From the NCBI GenBank assembly GCA_036794825.1, contig DAIRGA010000012.1, positions 73,033 through 137,032 on the forward strand: a stretch of 64,000 nt of DNA, read 5' to 3'. Made by a program: the position numbers and the translations under genes. Below the pieces are notes generated by a model, which saw only the letters and a program-made list of their open reading frames with translations, was not told the origin of the DNA and ran no database searches. Position 1 is the first letter of the stretch. Each line of letters begins with the position of its first letter. Source of the stretch: RZYY01 sp036794825. Its GTDB lineage: Bacteria > Bacteroidota > Bacteroidia > Bacteroidales > 4484-276. Positions 1 through 9,600 of the stretch are shown piece by piece.

Positions 1-1185
1 GGAATCAACGATTCGGGCGGTGCCAGAATCCAGGAAGGCGTGAAAAGTCTGGCCGGGTATGCCGAAATTTTCCAACGCAATATTCTTGCATCTGGAGTGA
101 TTCCACAGATTTCCGCCATTTTCGGACCTTGTGCCGGAGGAGCGGTGTATTCGCCGGCGCTCACTGACGTTGTGATCATGAGCGACAAAACCAGTTACAT
201 GTTCGTTACTGGACCAAAAGTCACCAAAACAGTAACCGGGGAAACCATTTCGGAAGAAGATCTTGGCGGCGCAACGGTGCATGCCACAAAATCAGGCGTC
301 ACGCATTTCAGGGCTGATGATGAGGATGAAGGAATTTTGCTGATCCGTAAAACATTGGAATACCTTCCGCAAAATAACCTCGAAGAACCAATTGTAACCG
401 AATGCACCGATCCGATTGACCGCAGAGACGACATGCTCAACAGCATCATCCCCGACAACACTGCCGAACCTTACGATGTAAAGGATATCATTTACACCAT
501 CGTGGATGACCGTGAATTCCTTGAATTTCACCGTCATTTTGCCAAAAATATTGTAGTGGGATTTGCCAAATTCAACGGGCAACCGGTTGGCATTGTGGCC
601 AACCAGCCCAACTTCCTGGCCGGTGTGCTCGACATTGACGCTTCAAGAAAAGCAGCGCGGTTTGTAAGGCTTTGCGATGTTTTTAACCTGCCTGTCATTA
701 CTTTGGTAGATGTTCCCGGATTTCTGCCAGGAAGTACACAGGAATACGGCGGAATCATCATCCATGGCGCCAAGCTCTTATTTGCCTATGGCGAGGCTAC
801 GGTTCCCAAAATCACTATCACGCTCCGGAAATCTTATGGTGGCGCTCACGATGTGATGGGATCAAAACAACTGAGGGGCGATCTTAACTACGCCTGGCCA
901 TCGGCTGAGATTGCAGTCATGGGGCCAAAAGGCGCTATTGAGGTGCTCGAAGGGCGTAAGATCAAGGATTTTGCCACACAGGAGGAGGCAAATAAATTTA
1001 TTGCCGAAAAAGAAGATGAGTACCGCAACAAATTCGCCAATCCTTATGAAGCGGCTAAGTACGGATACATTGATGATGTAATCGAGCCCCGCAATACCCG
1101 GTTCAGGATTATCAGGGCATTGCAGACCATGGCTACCAAGAAGGATACCCTCCCTGCCAAAAAACACAATAACATTCCACTTTAA
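1..1185 (+). CDS. mmdA: Methylmalonyl-CoA decarboxylase alpha subunit (carboxyltransferase), 5' end missing
   Basis: The reading frame is open from base 1, so the gene begins outside the window and only the C-terminal 394 residues are seen. This is a carboxyltransferase of the acyl-CoA carboxylase family, with the glycine-rich GINDSGGARIQEG stretch at the window edge and FGPCAGGAVYSPALTD shortly after, followed by the second crotonase-like half (DVPGFLPGSTQEYGG, then RKSYGGAHDVMGSK). The family transfers carboxylate from acyl-CoA to biotin. The same fold serves propionyl-CoA carboxylase beta, but the OadG-like, biotin carrier and OadB-like genes directly downstream point to the sodium-pumping methylmalonyl-CoA decarboxylase used in propionate fermentation. 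It is the first visible gene of a four-gene operon. Confidence 0.93.
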   Translation, partial: GINDSGGARIQEGVKSLAGYAEIFQRNILASGVIPQISAIFGPCAGGAVYSPALTDVVIMSDKTSYMFVTGPKVTKTVTGETISEEDLGGATVHATKSGVTHFRADDEDEGILLIRKTLEYLPQNNLEEPIVTECTDPIDRRDDMLNSIIPDNTAEPYDVKDIIYTIVDDREFLEFHRHFAKNIVVGFAKFNGQPVGIVANQPNFLAGVLDIDASRKAARFVRLCDVFNLPVITLVDVPGFLPGSTQEYGGIIIHGAKLLFAYGEATVPKITITLRKSYGGAHDVMGSKQLRGDLNYAWPSAEIAVMGPKGAIEVLEGRKIKDFATQEEANKFIAEKEDEYRNKFANPYEAAKYGYIDDVIEPRNTRFRIIRALQTMATKKDTLPAKKHNNIPL

Positions 1186-1195
1186 AGACAGCGTT

Positions 1196-1567
1196 ATGGT
1201 ACTGAGTGAGATAACTTTCGATCTTTCAAGGATTACAGGATTGAGCATCATGATATCGGTTGTCGGCTACCTGGTTGTATTCGTTGCACTGGTGGTTCTT
1301 GTGTGGATTTTCAATCTTATGCCATGGCTGATCAAAATCAACGTTCGCAGACAATTGCGGGCAAAAGGTAAATCCGATGATCATGAAATCAGCAATATCG
1401 AAGGAAATATTTCCGCGGCCATTGCCAGTGCTCTGTATCTGCATTTCAGCGACATTCATGATGATGAGAGCGGCGTCATAACCATCAAGCGGATTTCAAA
1501 ACAATACACTCCCTGGAGTTCAAAAATCTATTCGACCAATTCATTTTTCAGATTAGCAAAGCGATGA
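1196..1567 (+). CDS. OadG-family subunit of Na+-pumping decarboxylase
   Basis: This 123-residue protein has one strongly hydrophobic helix near residues 15-42 and a short charged cytoplasmic part. That layout matches the small gamma/delta subunits (OadG family) that anchor the carboxyltransferase to the membrane beta subunit. It begins 10 bp after mmdA and its end overlaps the start of the biotin carrier gene by 4 bp, so translational coupling is likely. Sequence in this family is poorly conserved, so the call rests on size, topology and operon position more than on motifs. Confidence 0.8.
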   Translation: MVLSEITFDLSRITGLSIMISVVGYLVVFVALVVLVWIFNLMPWLIKINVRRQLRAKGKSDDHEISNIEGNISAAIASALYLHFSDIHDDESGVITIKRISKQYTPWSSKIYSTNSFFRLAKR

Positions 1568-2007
1568 AAAAATTCAAATTCTCGATCAAAGGGCATGATT
1601 ACGATGTTGAAATCATGGGGTTTGAGGAAAAAATTGCGAAAGTGGAAGTAAACGGGACCATTTATGAAGTTGAACTCCATCAGGAGGTGAAGCAGAGTAA
1701 AACCCCAAAACTCGTTCGCCAGGAAGTTGAAATCAAACGTCAGGATCACAAGATTAAAAAAACCATCACCAAAACCGGCGTTTTTGAAGTGAAAAGCCCG
1801 CTTCCGGGCAATATTCTGCAGATTTTCATTAAAGACGGCGACGTAGTGAAACTTGGGGACAAGCTACTCATATACGAAGCCATGAAGATGGAAAACACCA
1901 TCCTCGCCGAAAAGGATGGAACAATCAGAAACCTGAAGGTTCATACCGGCGACAATGTGCTGCAGGGTGAAACCCTGATGATCATTGAGTCGCCGACAAC
2001 CACCTGA
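1564..2007 (+). CDS. Biotin carboxyl carrier protein of decarboxylase
   Basis: This 147-residue protein has a C-terminal biotinyl domain (about residues 78-146) with the biotinylation motif EAMKMEN; the lysine that carries biotin is residue 108. The N-terminal 75 residues are a charged beta-rich region and linker, as in other Bacteroidota carrier subunits. It shuttles carboxybiotin from the MmdA carboxyltransferase to the membrane beta subunit, where decarboxylation drives Na+ export. The start ATG overlaps the end of the OadG-like gene by 4 bp. Confidence 0.93.
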   Translation: MKKFKFSIKGHDYDVEIMGFEEKIAKVEVNGTIYEVELHQEVKQSKTPKLVRQEVEIKRQDHKIKKTITKTGVFEVKSPLPGNILQIFIKDGDVVKLGDKLLIYEAMKMENTILAEKDGTIRNLKVHTGDNVLQGETLMIIESPTTT

Positions 2008-2045
2008 TTTGCTGTGCGTTAAATTTTAACTCAACAAAAAATCCA

Positions 2046-3404
2046 ATGAAGAGATTGATTACCATAGCCGGCATAATTGTTTCCCTGACGCTGATCAGTA
2101 CGATGTTTGTCAATACAAGCAAAAGCCAGCCGGTTAGTGATTCGGTTCAGCTCATTCAGAGTGAGTCCAATATGGATGCCCAGGCTGACGAGGAGTTTTT
2201 AGAAGAGATGGAAGAACAACAGGAGGCGGCATCCAAAGGTGTAATGAAGTTTTTGGATTATACCGGGTTTGCCAATGTCACCAAAGGACACCTGATCATG
2301 ATCCTGGTAGGGTTAATCTTTATTTACCTTGCCATCCGCTACGATTATGAACCGCTGCTTTTGATCCCGATCGGTACAGGAATCTTGATCGGTAACATCC
2401 CTTTTATGCTCGATGCGGGGCTTCAATTAGGGATTTATGAAAAGGGCAGCGTGATGAGTTACCTCTATTTTGGGGTAACCGCCGGGATTTATCCGCCTTT
2501 GGTGTTTTTGGGAATCGGCGCCATGACCGACTTCTCATCATTGATTTCCAATCCGCGTCTGATGCTTCTCGGTGCAGCCGCCCAGCTAGGCATCTTCGCC
2601 ACCTTTATCGGAGCCCTGGTTCTTGGATTTTACCCCGCCGAAGCCGGTGCTATAGGCATTATCGGCGGCGCTGATGGCCCTACCGCAATTTTTCTATCAT
2701 CCAAGCTGGCCAACGGGATCAATATATTGCCTGATGGAACAACCGTTAAGAATCTTATCGGCCCTATTGCAATAGCTGCATATTCTTACATGGCGCTTGT
2801 TCCGGTAATTCAGCCGCCCATTATGCGGTTGATGACCACTCCGAAGGAACGGGTAATAAGGATGAAACCACCGAGAGCCGTTACCAAACTTGAAAAAATT
2901 CTTTTCCCCATCATCGGACTGCTCATCACTACTTTTATCTCACCAAGTGCATTACCATTGCTGGGGATGCTCTTTTTTGGCAATATCCTGAAAGAAAGCG
3001 GTGTAACCAAGCGTCTTGCCGACACTGCCAAAACATCCCTGATTGACATAGTCACAATAATTCTCGGACTTACAGTTGGTGCATCTACTCAGGCTGATGT
3101 TTTCCTTACAGGCGAGTCAATTCTGATCTTTGTTCTGGGTGCTTTGTCGTTTATGGTGGCCACTGCCGGAGGAGTTGCTTTTGCCAAAGTGATGAATCTG
3201 TTTCTTAAAGAAGAAAATAAAATCAATCCGCTTATCGGTGCTGCCGGCGTTTCTGCTGTTCCTGACAGCGCCAGGGTGGTGCAGATCGAGGGTTTGAAAT
3301 ATGATCCTAAAAACCACCTGCTGATGCACGCCATGGCGCCCAACGTTTCGGGAGTTATCGGATCGGCTGTAGCGGCTGGGATTCTGCTGAGTTTCCTGCT
3401 ATAA
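2046..3404 (+). CDS. mmdB: Na+-translocating decarboxylase beta subunit (OadB/MmdB)
   Basis: This 452-residue polytopic membrane protein decarboxylates carboxybiotin and exports Na+. It has the family's conserved segments: GSVMSYLYFGVTAGIYPPL, the GIIGGADGPTAIF loop whose aspartate is required for Na+ transport in characterised homologues, and the C-terminal GAAGVSAVPDSARV and MAPNVSGVIGSAVAAG segments. The N-terminus adds about 75 residues with a signal-like hydrophobic stretch (residues 4-24) and an acidic linker; similar extensions occur in Bacteroidota. It is the last gene of the mmd operon. The next gene, uridine kinase, appears to have its own promoter. Confidence 0.93.
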   Translation: MKRLITIAGIIVSLTLISTMFVNTSKSQPVSDSVQLIQSESNMDAQADEEFLEEMEEQQEAASKGVMKFLDYTGFANVTKGHLIMILVGLIFIYLAIRYDYEPLLLIPIGTGILIGNIPFMLDAGLQLGIYEKGSVMSYLYFGVTAGIYPPLVFLGIGAMTDFSSLISNPRLMLLGAAAQLGIFATFIGALVLGFYPAEAGAIGIIGGADGPTAIFLSSKLANGINILPDGTTVKNLIGPIAIAAYSYMALVPVIQPPIMRLMTTPKERVIRMKPPRAVTKLEKILFPIIGLLITTFISPSALPLLGMLFFGNILKESGVTKRLADTAKTSLIDIVTIILGLTVGASTQADVFLTGESILIFVLGALSFMVATAGGVAFAKVMNLFLKEENKINPLIGAAGVSAVPDSARVVQIEGLKYDPKNHLLMHAMAPNVSGVIGSAVAAGILLSFLL

Positions 3405-3454
3405 TCCTTTGCTGACAGGCAAATGGAAAACTTTCGTTCCTTTTTGTCGAATTA

Positions 3455-3484
3455 TTGAGCTTTTCCACAGAAAAGTTATTTTTG
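3455..3484 (+). promoter_or_regulatory. Bacteroidota-type promoter for uridine kinase
   Basis: TTG at 3455-3457 and TATTTTTG at 3477-3484 are separated by 19 nt and fit the Bacteroidota -33/-7 consensus (TTTG or TTG, about 19 nt, TAnnTTTG). The uridine kinase ATG lies 20 bp after the -7 element. This suggests udk is transcribed apart from the decarboxylase operon. Confidence 0.55.
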
Positions 3485-3503
3485 AAGCAAAAAAGGAAAA
3501 GAG

Positions 3504-4115
3504 ATGTTTATCATTGGGATTGCCGGGGGATCAGGCTCAGGAAAAACTACCGTTGTCAGAAATATCATACATGGCTTGCCGAAAAACTCGGTGGCGGTCA
3601 TTTCGCAGGATTCTTATTATAAGGATAACGGACACCTGAGCGACGACGAAAAAAAACGCATCAACTTCGACCATCCGGCCTCCATTGAGTTTGAGCTGCT
3701 CAACAAACACATCGACAAACTGATTGTAGGCGAACCTATTGCTAAGCCTGTATATGATTATGTAACCTGCGGCCGCCTGGTCGAAACGATCCCGATTTTT
3801 CCCACAAAAGTAATAATCGTCGAGGGTATTCTGATCTTTACTAATGCTCGCCTGCGCAATAAATTCAACGTTAAAATATTTGTGGACGCCGACACCGACG
3901 ATCGTTTGATGCGCATAATCCGCCGCGACCTGATTGAGCGCGGACGCTCGATAGACGATGTGCTGGTGCATTACGAAACCTATGTAAAACCCATGCACCT
4001 CCAGTTTATCGAACCTACCAAACGTTACGCCGACATCATTGTTCCACAGGGCGGCGCCAACAGCGTGGCCATTGACATCCTGACATCAAGAATCAAAATG
4101 AAGCTCGGTGAGTAA
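3504..4115 (+). CDS. udk: Uridine kinase
   Basis: This 203-residue P-loop kinase phosphorylates uridine and cytidine with ATP or GTP in pyrimidine salvage. The Walker A motif GGSGSGKTT is at residues 8-16, followed by SQDSYYKD, NFDHPASIEFELL, the YDYVTCGR segment and DTDDRLMRIIRRDLIERGRS, all characteristic of udk. The length matches the family. The start was chosen because the ATG directly precedes the conserved FIIGIAGGSGSGK segment and follows a good promoter. Confidence 0.93.
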   Translation: MFIIGIAGGSGSGKTTVVRNIIHGLPKNSVAVISQDSYYKDNGHLSDDEKKRINFDHPASIEFELLNKHIDKLIVGEPIAKPVYDYVTCGRLVETIPIFPTKVIIVEGILIFTNARLRNKFNVKIFVDADTDDRLMRIIRRDLIERGRSIDDVLVHYETYVKPMHLQFIEPTKRYADIIVPQGGANSVAIDILTSRIKMKLGE

Positions 4116-4225
4116 TCAACTTTATGAAATACAGCCGCACTAATTTGCTATTTTTATAATTGTGCTTTTAGAGATTTTACTAATAACAGCGTGGATTAAA
4201 ATCCCTGCTGATCAAGGACTTACGA

Positions 4226-6655
4226 ATGGCTTTGGAAAACAGAATCAACATCCTGGTAGTTGACGACAAAGAGGAGAATCTGCTTGCTATTGAGGAGGTT
4301 CTTGATTCGCCGGACATCAACCTTGTGAAAGCCCTCTCAGGAAACGAAGCGCTGGCGCTGATGTTCGACTACGACTTTGCTCTTGTGCTGATGGATGTGC
4401 AGATGCCCGGTATGGATGGTTTTGAGGCAGCGCGCCTGATGCGCAGCTCATTGAAAACCCGACATATCCCAATCATCTTTATCACCGCTATCAGCAAGGA
4501 AAAAAAACACATCTTCAAAGGTTACGACAGCGGAGCGGTAGATTATCTCTTTAAACCCATCGAACCTGAAATACTTCAAAGTAAAGTCAACGTTTTCATT
4601 GACCTTTACAAGCAGAAAAACGCGCTCGAAGAGCTTACCCTGAAACTCGAAAACACCATTTCGGAGCTGCTCCGCTCCAAGGAAAACCTTTCGCAGAGCG
4701 AACAAAAATACCGGGACATCTTTCAAAATGTGAATGAGGGCATTTTTGTAATGCGATGGGGGAAAATCCTTTTTCACAACCCAAAAACCAGCATGATTTT
4801 GCTGGATAAAAAAGCCAATATCTGCCAAAAACCGTTCACCGGATTCATCCATTCTGATTATAAAGAAATTATCCGTTCCAAATTCGAAAATAATTCCACT
4901 GGCGCCGGCAAAGGAAACCGGATTACCGTGAAAATTGACTCCGAAAAGGAGGAAAACAAGTGGATCGAAATCAATGCGGTTACCATTGACTGGGAAAATG
5001 AGCCGGCGCTCCTGGTTTTTATCAGCGATGTTTCGGCGCGCAAAATAGCTGAAGCAGAGATGATTAATGCTAAAAAAGTGGCCGAAGATGCCAACCTGGC
5101 AAAGAGTCAGTTTCTGGCCAATATGAGCCACGAAATCCGCACCCCTCTCAACGGTATTATAGGCATGGCCGAATTGATGCTAATGAGCGAGCACGAAGAG
5201 GAGCTTACGGATCGGATCGAAGCCATCAAAATTTCGGGCGAATCTTTGCTCGACATCATCAACGACATTCTGGACCTCTCCAAAATCGAGGCGCATAAAT
5301 TTGAAATGGATAATGTGGAGTTCTCGCTGCGGGATGTGATCGAAAAAATTACGCGCCCGCTGGCTGCAAAAGCTGCACAAAAAGGAATAGAGCTGATACT
5401 TGATATTGCCAACGACGTTGTAGACAATTACCGTGGCGACCCAGTGCGGTTGCGGCAAATCCTTTTCAACCTGGCCGGCAATGCAGTAAAATTCACCGAA
5501 AAAGGCGAAATCATCATCCATGTTTCGCTCGGGAAGAGCATCGAAAACAAAATACAACTCAACTTTCGCGTAAAGGACACTGGAATTGGGATTCCTTTAA
5601 ATCAGATGAGTAATCTGTTTAAACTTTTCAGCCAGGGCGACAGTTCCACATCGCGAAGGTTCGGTGGAACAGGACTTGGACTGGCAATTTCGAAAAGCCT
5701 GGTGGAGATGATGAACGGAACCATTGGTGTTACCAGCGATCCCGGAAAAGGTAGCACTTTCCACTTCAGCATCTGGCTCGAATCCTCCATGCACCCGGCC
5801 AGACCTATTGTGTCGGTAATCAATCACCAAATCAAGGAAAAATATATTCTTCTGGTTGACGATAACCCGACTAACCGCAGCATAATCAAAGGCTTCCTGA
5901 GTTTTCACGGGATAAAATACGATGAGGCCGCAAGTGGAATTGAAGCCATCGAAAAAATTTCTGCCCAGAAAAGAGCAAATCGCCCCTTCGACATTGTCCT
6001 TGTGGATTATCACATGCCCGGAATGGATGGCCTCGAAACCGCTCAGCTTCTGAAAAATGATGAACACCTGAAGACGACTCCCGATTTAATCCTACTCTCA
6101 TCCGACGATGTAAGCATCAAAAGGGAATCACTGGCCAGGCTTGGGTTCAGGAAGTATTTGATAAAACCGGTATTCCAGGATGACCTGGTGAAAGCGCTCA
6201 ATGAGATTACCGAAGCGAAAATTGAAAAACAGGAAGGAAAACAGGGAGAAAAGTCCGGTTGTGCAAAACTGGCTAAAAACCCTGTGGTTATTCTCCTTGT
6301 CGAAGATAATCTCATCAACCAGAAACTATTCTCTGCCATGCTCACCAATCTCGGCTGCATGGTTACCTGTGCTTCCAACGGACGTATTGCTGTTGAAAAC
6401 TATTTGGCCAACGAATACGATCTGATATTCATGGATGTACAAATGCCTGAAATGGACGGATTTGAAGCAACCATTCTTATCAGAGAAGAAGAAAAGAAAA
6501 CCCGCAAAAACACACCGATTGTGGCGCTTACAGCCCATGCCATGAAAGGCGACAAAGACAGATGCCTCGAAGTCGGAATGGACGAATACGTCACCAAACC
6601 CATTACCATTAAGAGCATGCTCAATGTGCTGAACAAATTTAAACTGGTTGAATAG
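4226..6655 (+). CDS. Hybrid sensor histidine kinase, REC-PAS-HisKA-HATPase-REC-REC
   Basis: This 809-residue cytoplasmic hybrid kinase has no membrane helix. Domain order: an N-terminal receiver (phospho-acceptor D57 in LVLMDVQMPG), a short coiled coil, a PAS-like domain (about 155-275), HisKA with the phospho-accepting H302 in NMSHEIRTPL, an HATPase domain (DTGIGIP and GGTGLGLAISKSL), then two more receivers (D594 in LVDYHMPG and D737 in FMDVQMPE). The leading receiver suggests that it takes phosphate or a protein-interaction signal from another kinase. It lies 21 bp before a second hybrid kinase and shares an apparent operon with cheR and cheB. The input signal cannot be read from the sequence. 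Confidence 0.92.
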   Translation: MALENRINILVVDDKEENLLAIEEVLDSPDINLVKALSGNEALALMFDYDFALVLMDVQMPGMDGFEAARLMRSSLKTRHIPIIFITAISKEKKHIFKGYDSGAVDYLFKPIEPEILQSKVNVFIDLYKQKNALEELTLKLENTISELLRSKENLSQSEQKYRDIFQNVNEGIFVMRWGKILFHNPKTSMILLDKKANICQKPFTGFIHSDYKEIIRSKFENNSTGAGKGNRITVKIDSEKEENKWIEINAVTIDWENEPALLVFISDVSARKIAEAEMINAKKVAEDANLAKSQFLANMSHEIRTPLNGIIGMAELMLMSEHEEELTDRIEAIKISGESLLDIINDILDLSKIEAHKFEMDNVEFSLRDVIEKITRPLAAKAAQKGIELILDIANDVVDNYRGDPVRLRQILFNLAGNAVKFTEKGEIIIHVSLGKSIENKIQLNFRVKDTGIGIPLNQMSNLFKLFSQGDSSTSRRFGGTGLGLAISKSLVEMMNGTIGVTSDPGKGSTFHFSIWLESSMHPARPIVSVINHQIKEKYILLVDDNPTNRSIIKGFLSFHGIKYDEAASGIEAIEKISAQKRANRPFDIVLVDYHMPGMDGLETAQLLKNDEHLKTTPDLILLSSDDVSIKRESLARLGFRKYLIKPVFQDDLVKALNEITEAKIEKQEGKQGEKSGCAKLAKNPVVILLVEDNLINQKLFSAMLTNLGCMVTCASNGRIAVENYLANEYDLIFMDVQMPEMDGFEATILIREEEKKTRKNTPIVALTAHAMKGDKDRCLEVGMDEYVTKPITIKSMLNVLNKFKLVE

Positions 6656-6676
6656 CCACCTTCCAAATTGCTTATT

Positions 6677-9600
6677 ATGAAAAATTGGTTTCTAAATCTC
6701 AGGATAAGACATCGTTTGAATACCATGACCGCCGTTTCGCTCCTGAGCATTTTTTTGATCGGGTACGCCTCCTGGTATTTTTTCAGGACTACCAAGGTGC
6801 TGACGCTCGTACTCACCGAGCAACGTATCCACGATGTGAATTACCGCAGCGGTTTGCAATTGTTTTACGAATATTTGCAGGATAAAAATCCCCAGACGCT
6901 CCAGCGGGCTTACCACCATCTTGATTCGGCAGCTCACATTGCCTTTATCTTCAGCAAATCAAAGGAATACCACCATCAAAAGACTTTCGACCAATATGTT
7001 GATGTTTTGCTGGAGACCTATGGCCCGACAATAAGTTACAGGCGGGCTGATGCAGTGCTGCTGGTCAGTCGTTTTAAGCTGATGATGCGAATGGACAATC
7101 CGCAAATGAATGATGCGCTGGCTATTGCAGATGAAGCCTACCGAAACGGAGTTAAGGTGAAAGAGGCTATATCAGGTTATCTTGAAAATCCGGACAAAGC
7201 GGAAGTTTTCGAGCAGCTTGAAAGTGCCAAACATGAGATGTCATTGATGGAGGTCAGGTTTGCCGAAGCAATCGCCAAACTCAATAATTTTGTTATTAAC
7301 CTTTTGTTGATCAGTATTTTACTGATTTCAGCATTGCTTGGCATCATCACATTCATATCGTCACGGGTAATTTCGGCCACCATTGCCAAACCAATTATGA
7401 AAGTGGTTGAAAACCTGAGAAGCCTTGCCTCCGGCGACCTCTCAACCGAGATGGTAAATGAAACCCGGGATGAAATCGGCAAACTTCAGTCATCTTTTAT
7501 TGAGTTGCAATCCAGCCTGAAACAAAAAACAGACGTGGCGACAGCCATCGCCGGCGGAAATTTCCTGCAAAAAGCAACTCTTCAAAGCGATAAAGATATT
7601 CTCGCACTGGCAATCAACCAGATCGTCATAAACTTTAGCGAAGTTATCGAACAGGCCAACCGCATCGCGCAGGGAAACCTGGAAACTGCTATCACCATGC
7701 GGTCAAATCAGGATGAGCTTGGTCAGGCGTTGATTACCATGACAACTGAGCTGAAAAAATCGAACGAAGAAAAACTCAAACAACTCTGGATCAAAAACAA
7801 CCAGTCGGAGCTCAACGACATAATCCGCGGAGAACAGGAGGTTACCGACCTCAGCCGGAAAATCATCAGCAAAATGTGCCAGATCCTGGGCGCTGGTATC
7901 GGTGCAATTTACCTCAAGGACGATGAAGGCGTTTTCAGACTAACAGGCAGCTATGCCTTCAAGTACCGGAAAAATGTAAAAACCGGATACGAATCGGGCG
8001 AAGGGATTGTAGGACAGGCGGTTCTCGAAAAGCAAACCATCATTATGTCGCAGTTGCCCGAAGATTATCTCGCCATTAATTCGGGATTGGGTGAGGCGCC
8101 GCCGCGGAATCTTATGGTTACACCCTGCATTTTCAACGACGAAGTGATTGCTGTAATCGAGCTGGGTTCTTTCGATCTGTTCACTGAAAGCCAGGTAAAT
8201 TTTATTTCCATCATCAGCCAGACAGTAGCAATCGGGCTGCACACTTCGCGCAGCCGTGCCGAGCTGGAAAAGCTCCTCAACAAAACCCAGCAACAGGCCG
8301 AAGAGCTTCAGGTTCAGCAGGAAGAACTTCGCCAGGCCAATGAGGAGCTGCAGGAACAAACCCGCGCCCTCAAGGAATCGGAGCAGCAGCTTCAAACCCA
8401 GCAGGAAGAGTTGCGAGTTACCAACGAAGAACTGCAGGAACGTACTCATGCCATCGAAAAACAACGCGACGACATCCGCCAAAAGAATGAAATTTTGAAA
8501 CAAGCACAGCTCGAGATCGAGCAGAAAGCCCGAGATCTGGAGCTGGCAAGTCGCTATAAATCAGAGTTTCTGGCAAATATGTCTCACGAGTTGCGAACCC
8601 CGCTCAACAGCATTTTGGTGCTTTCGCAGGTGATGGCCAACAACAAAACCGGGAATCTTACCGAAAAACAGATCCAATCGGCCAAAACCATTCATTCTTC
8701 CGGAGCCAGCCTGTTGTCGTTAATCAACGAAATCCTCGATCTGTCAAAAATCGAATCCGGAAAATTGCAGATCAATGTCGAAAAAATTGTGCTAACCAGC
8801 TTCACGCACGACATCCGCGAGATATTTACACCGCTGGCCATGGATAAAGGACTGGAATTTTCAGTTAATATTCACGAAAAAGCGCCGGAATATATCCAAA
8901 GCGACAACCTGAGGGTGCAGCAAATCATCCGGAATCTGCTCTCCAATTCCATTAAATTTACCAGCCAGGGAAGTGTAAAACTTAATGTTTACAAGCCCGA
9001 ACCCAATCAGATTAACCAGCCAAAGGGCATCGAACCGGGCGACATGATTGTGTTTGAGGTGGAAGATACCGGTATAGGCGTACCAGCCGAGCAACAAGAG
9101 GTTATTTTTCAGGCTTTTACGCAGGCTGATGGAACTACCTCCCGAAAGTTTGGCGGAACCGGACTGGGTTTGACTATCTCGAAAAACCTTGCTCATATTC
9201 TGGGCGGTGAAATTACCCTTGAGAGTGCACCCGAAAAAGGATCAGTGTTCAGGCTTTGGCTCCCGGTTACCTTCACCGGAAAACAGACGGAAAAGAGAGT
9301 AAATCCGGTCATTAAACCAGTTGCACAGCCTGAAGCGCATGCGGTTGATTATCCAGCATCCATTCGTGAAGAACTAAAGCACCTACAGAAAAAACCTGTT
9401 ATGGAATATAACAACGGGAATAATGACGGTCCTAAAGATGACCGGAAAATGATCAATAAAGGCGATAAATTTATTCTTGTCATTGAAGACGATCACAGTT
9501 TTGCAAAAATACTCTACGACCTGGCGCACGAAAAAGGTTTCAAATGCCTGATTGCACCAAACGGCGAAACAGGTCTTCATTATGCTGATTACTATAAACC

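Noticed and set aside
3409..3639. Open frame of 76 codons after mmdB
   Set aside because: It runs out of frame into uridine kinase and covers the udk promoter. No conserved feature.
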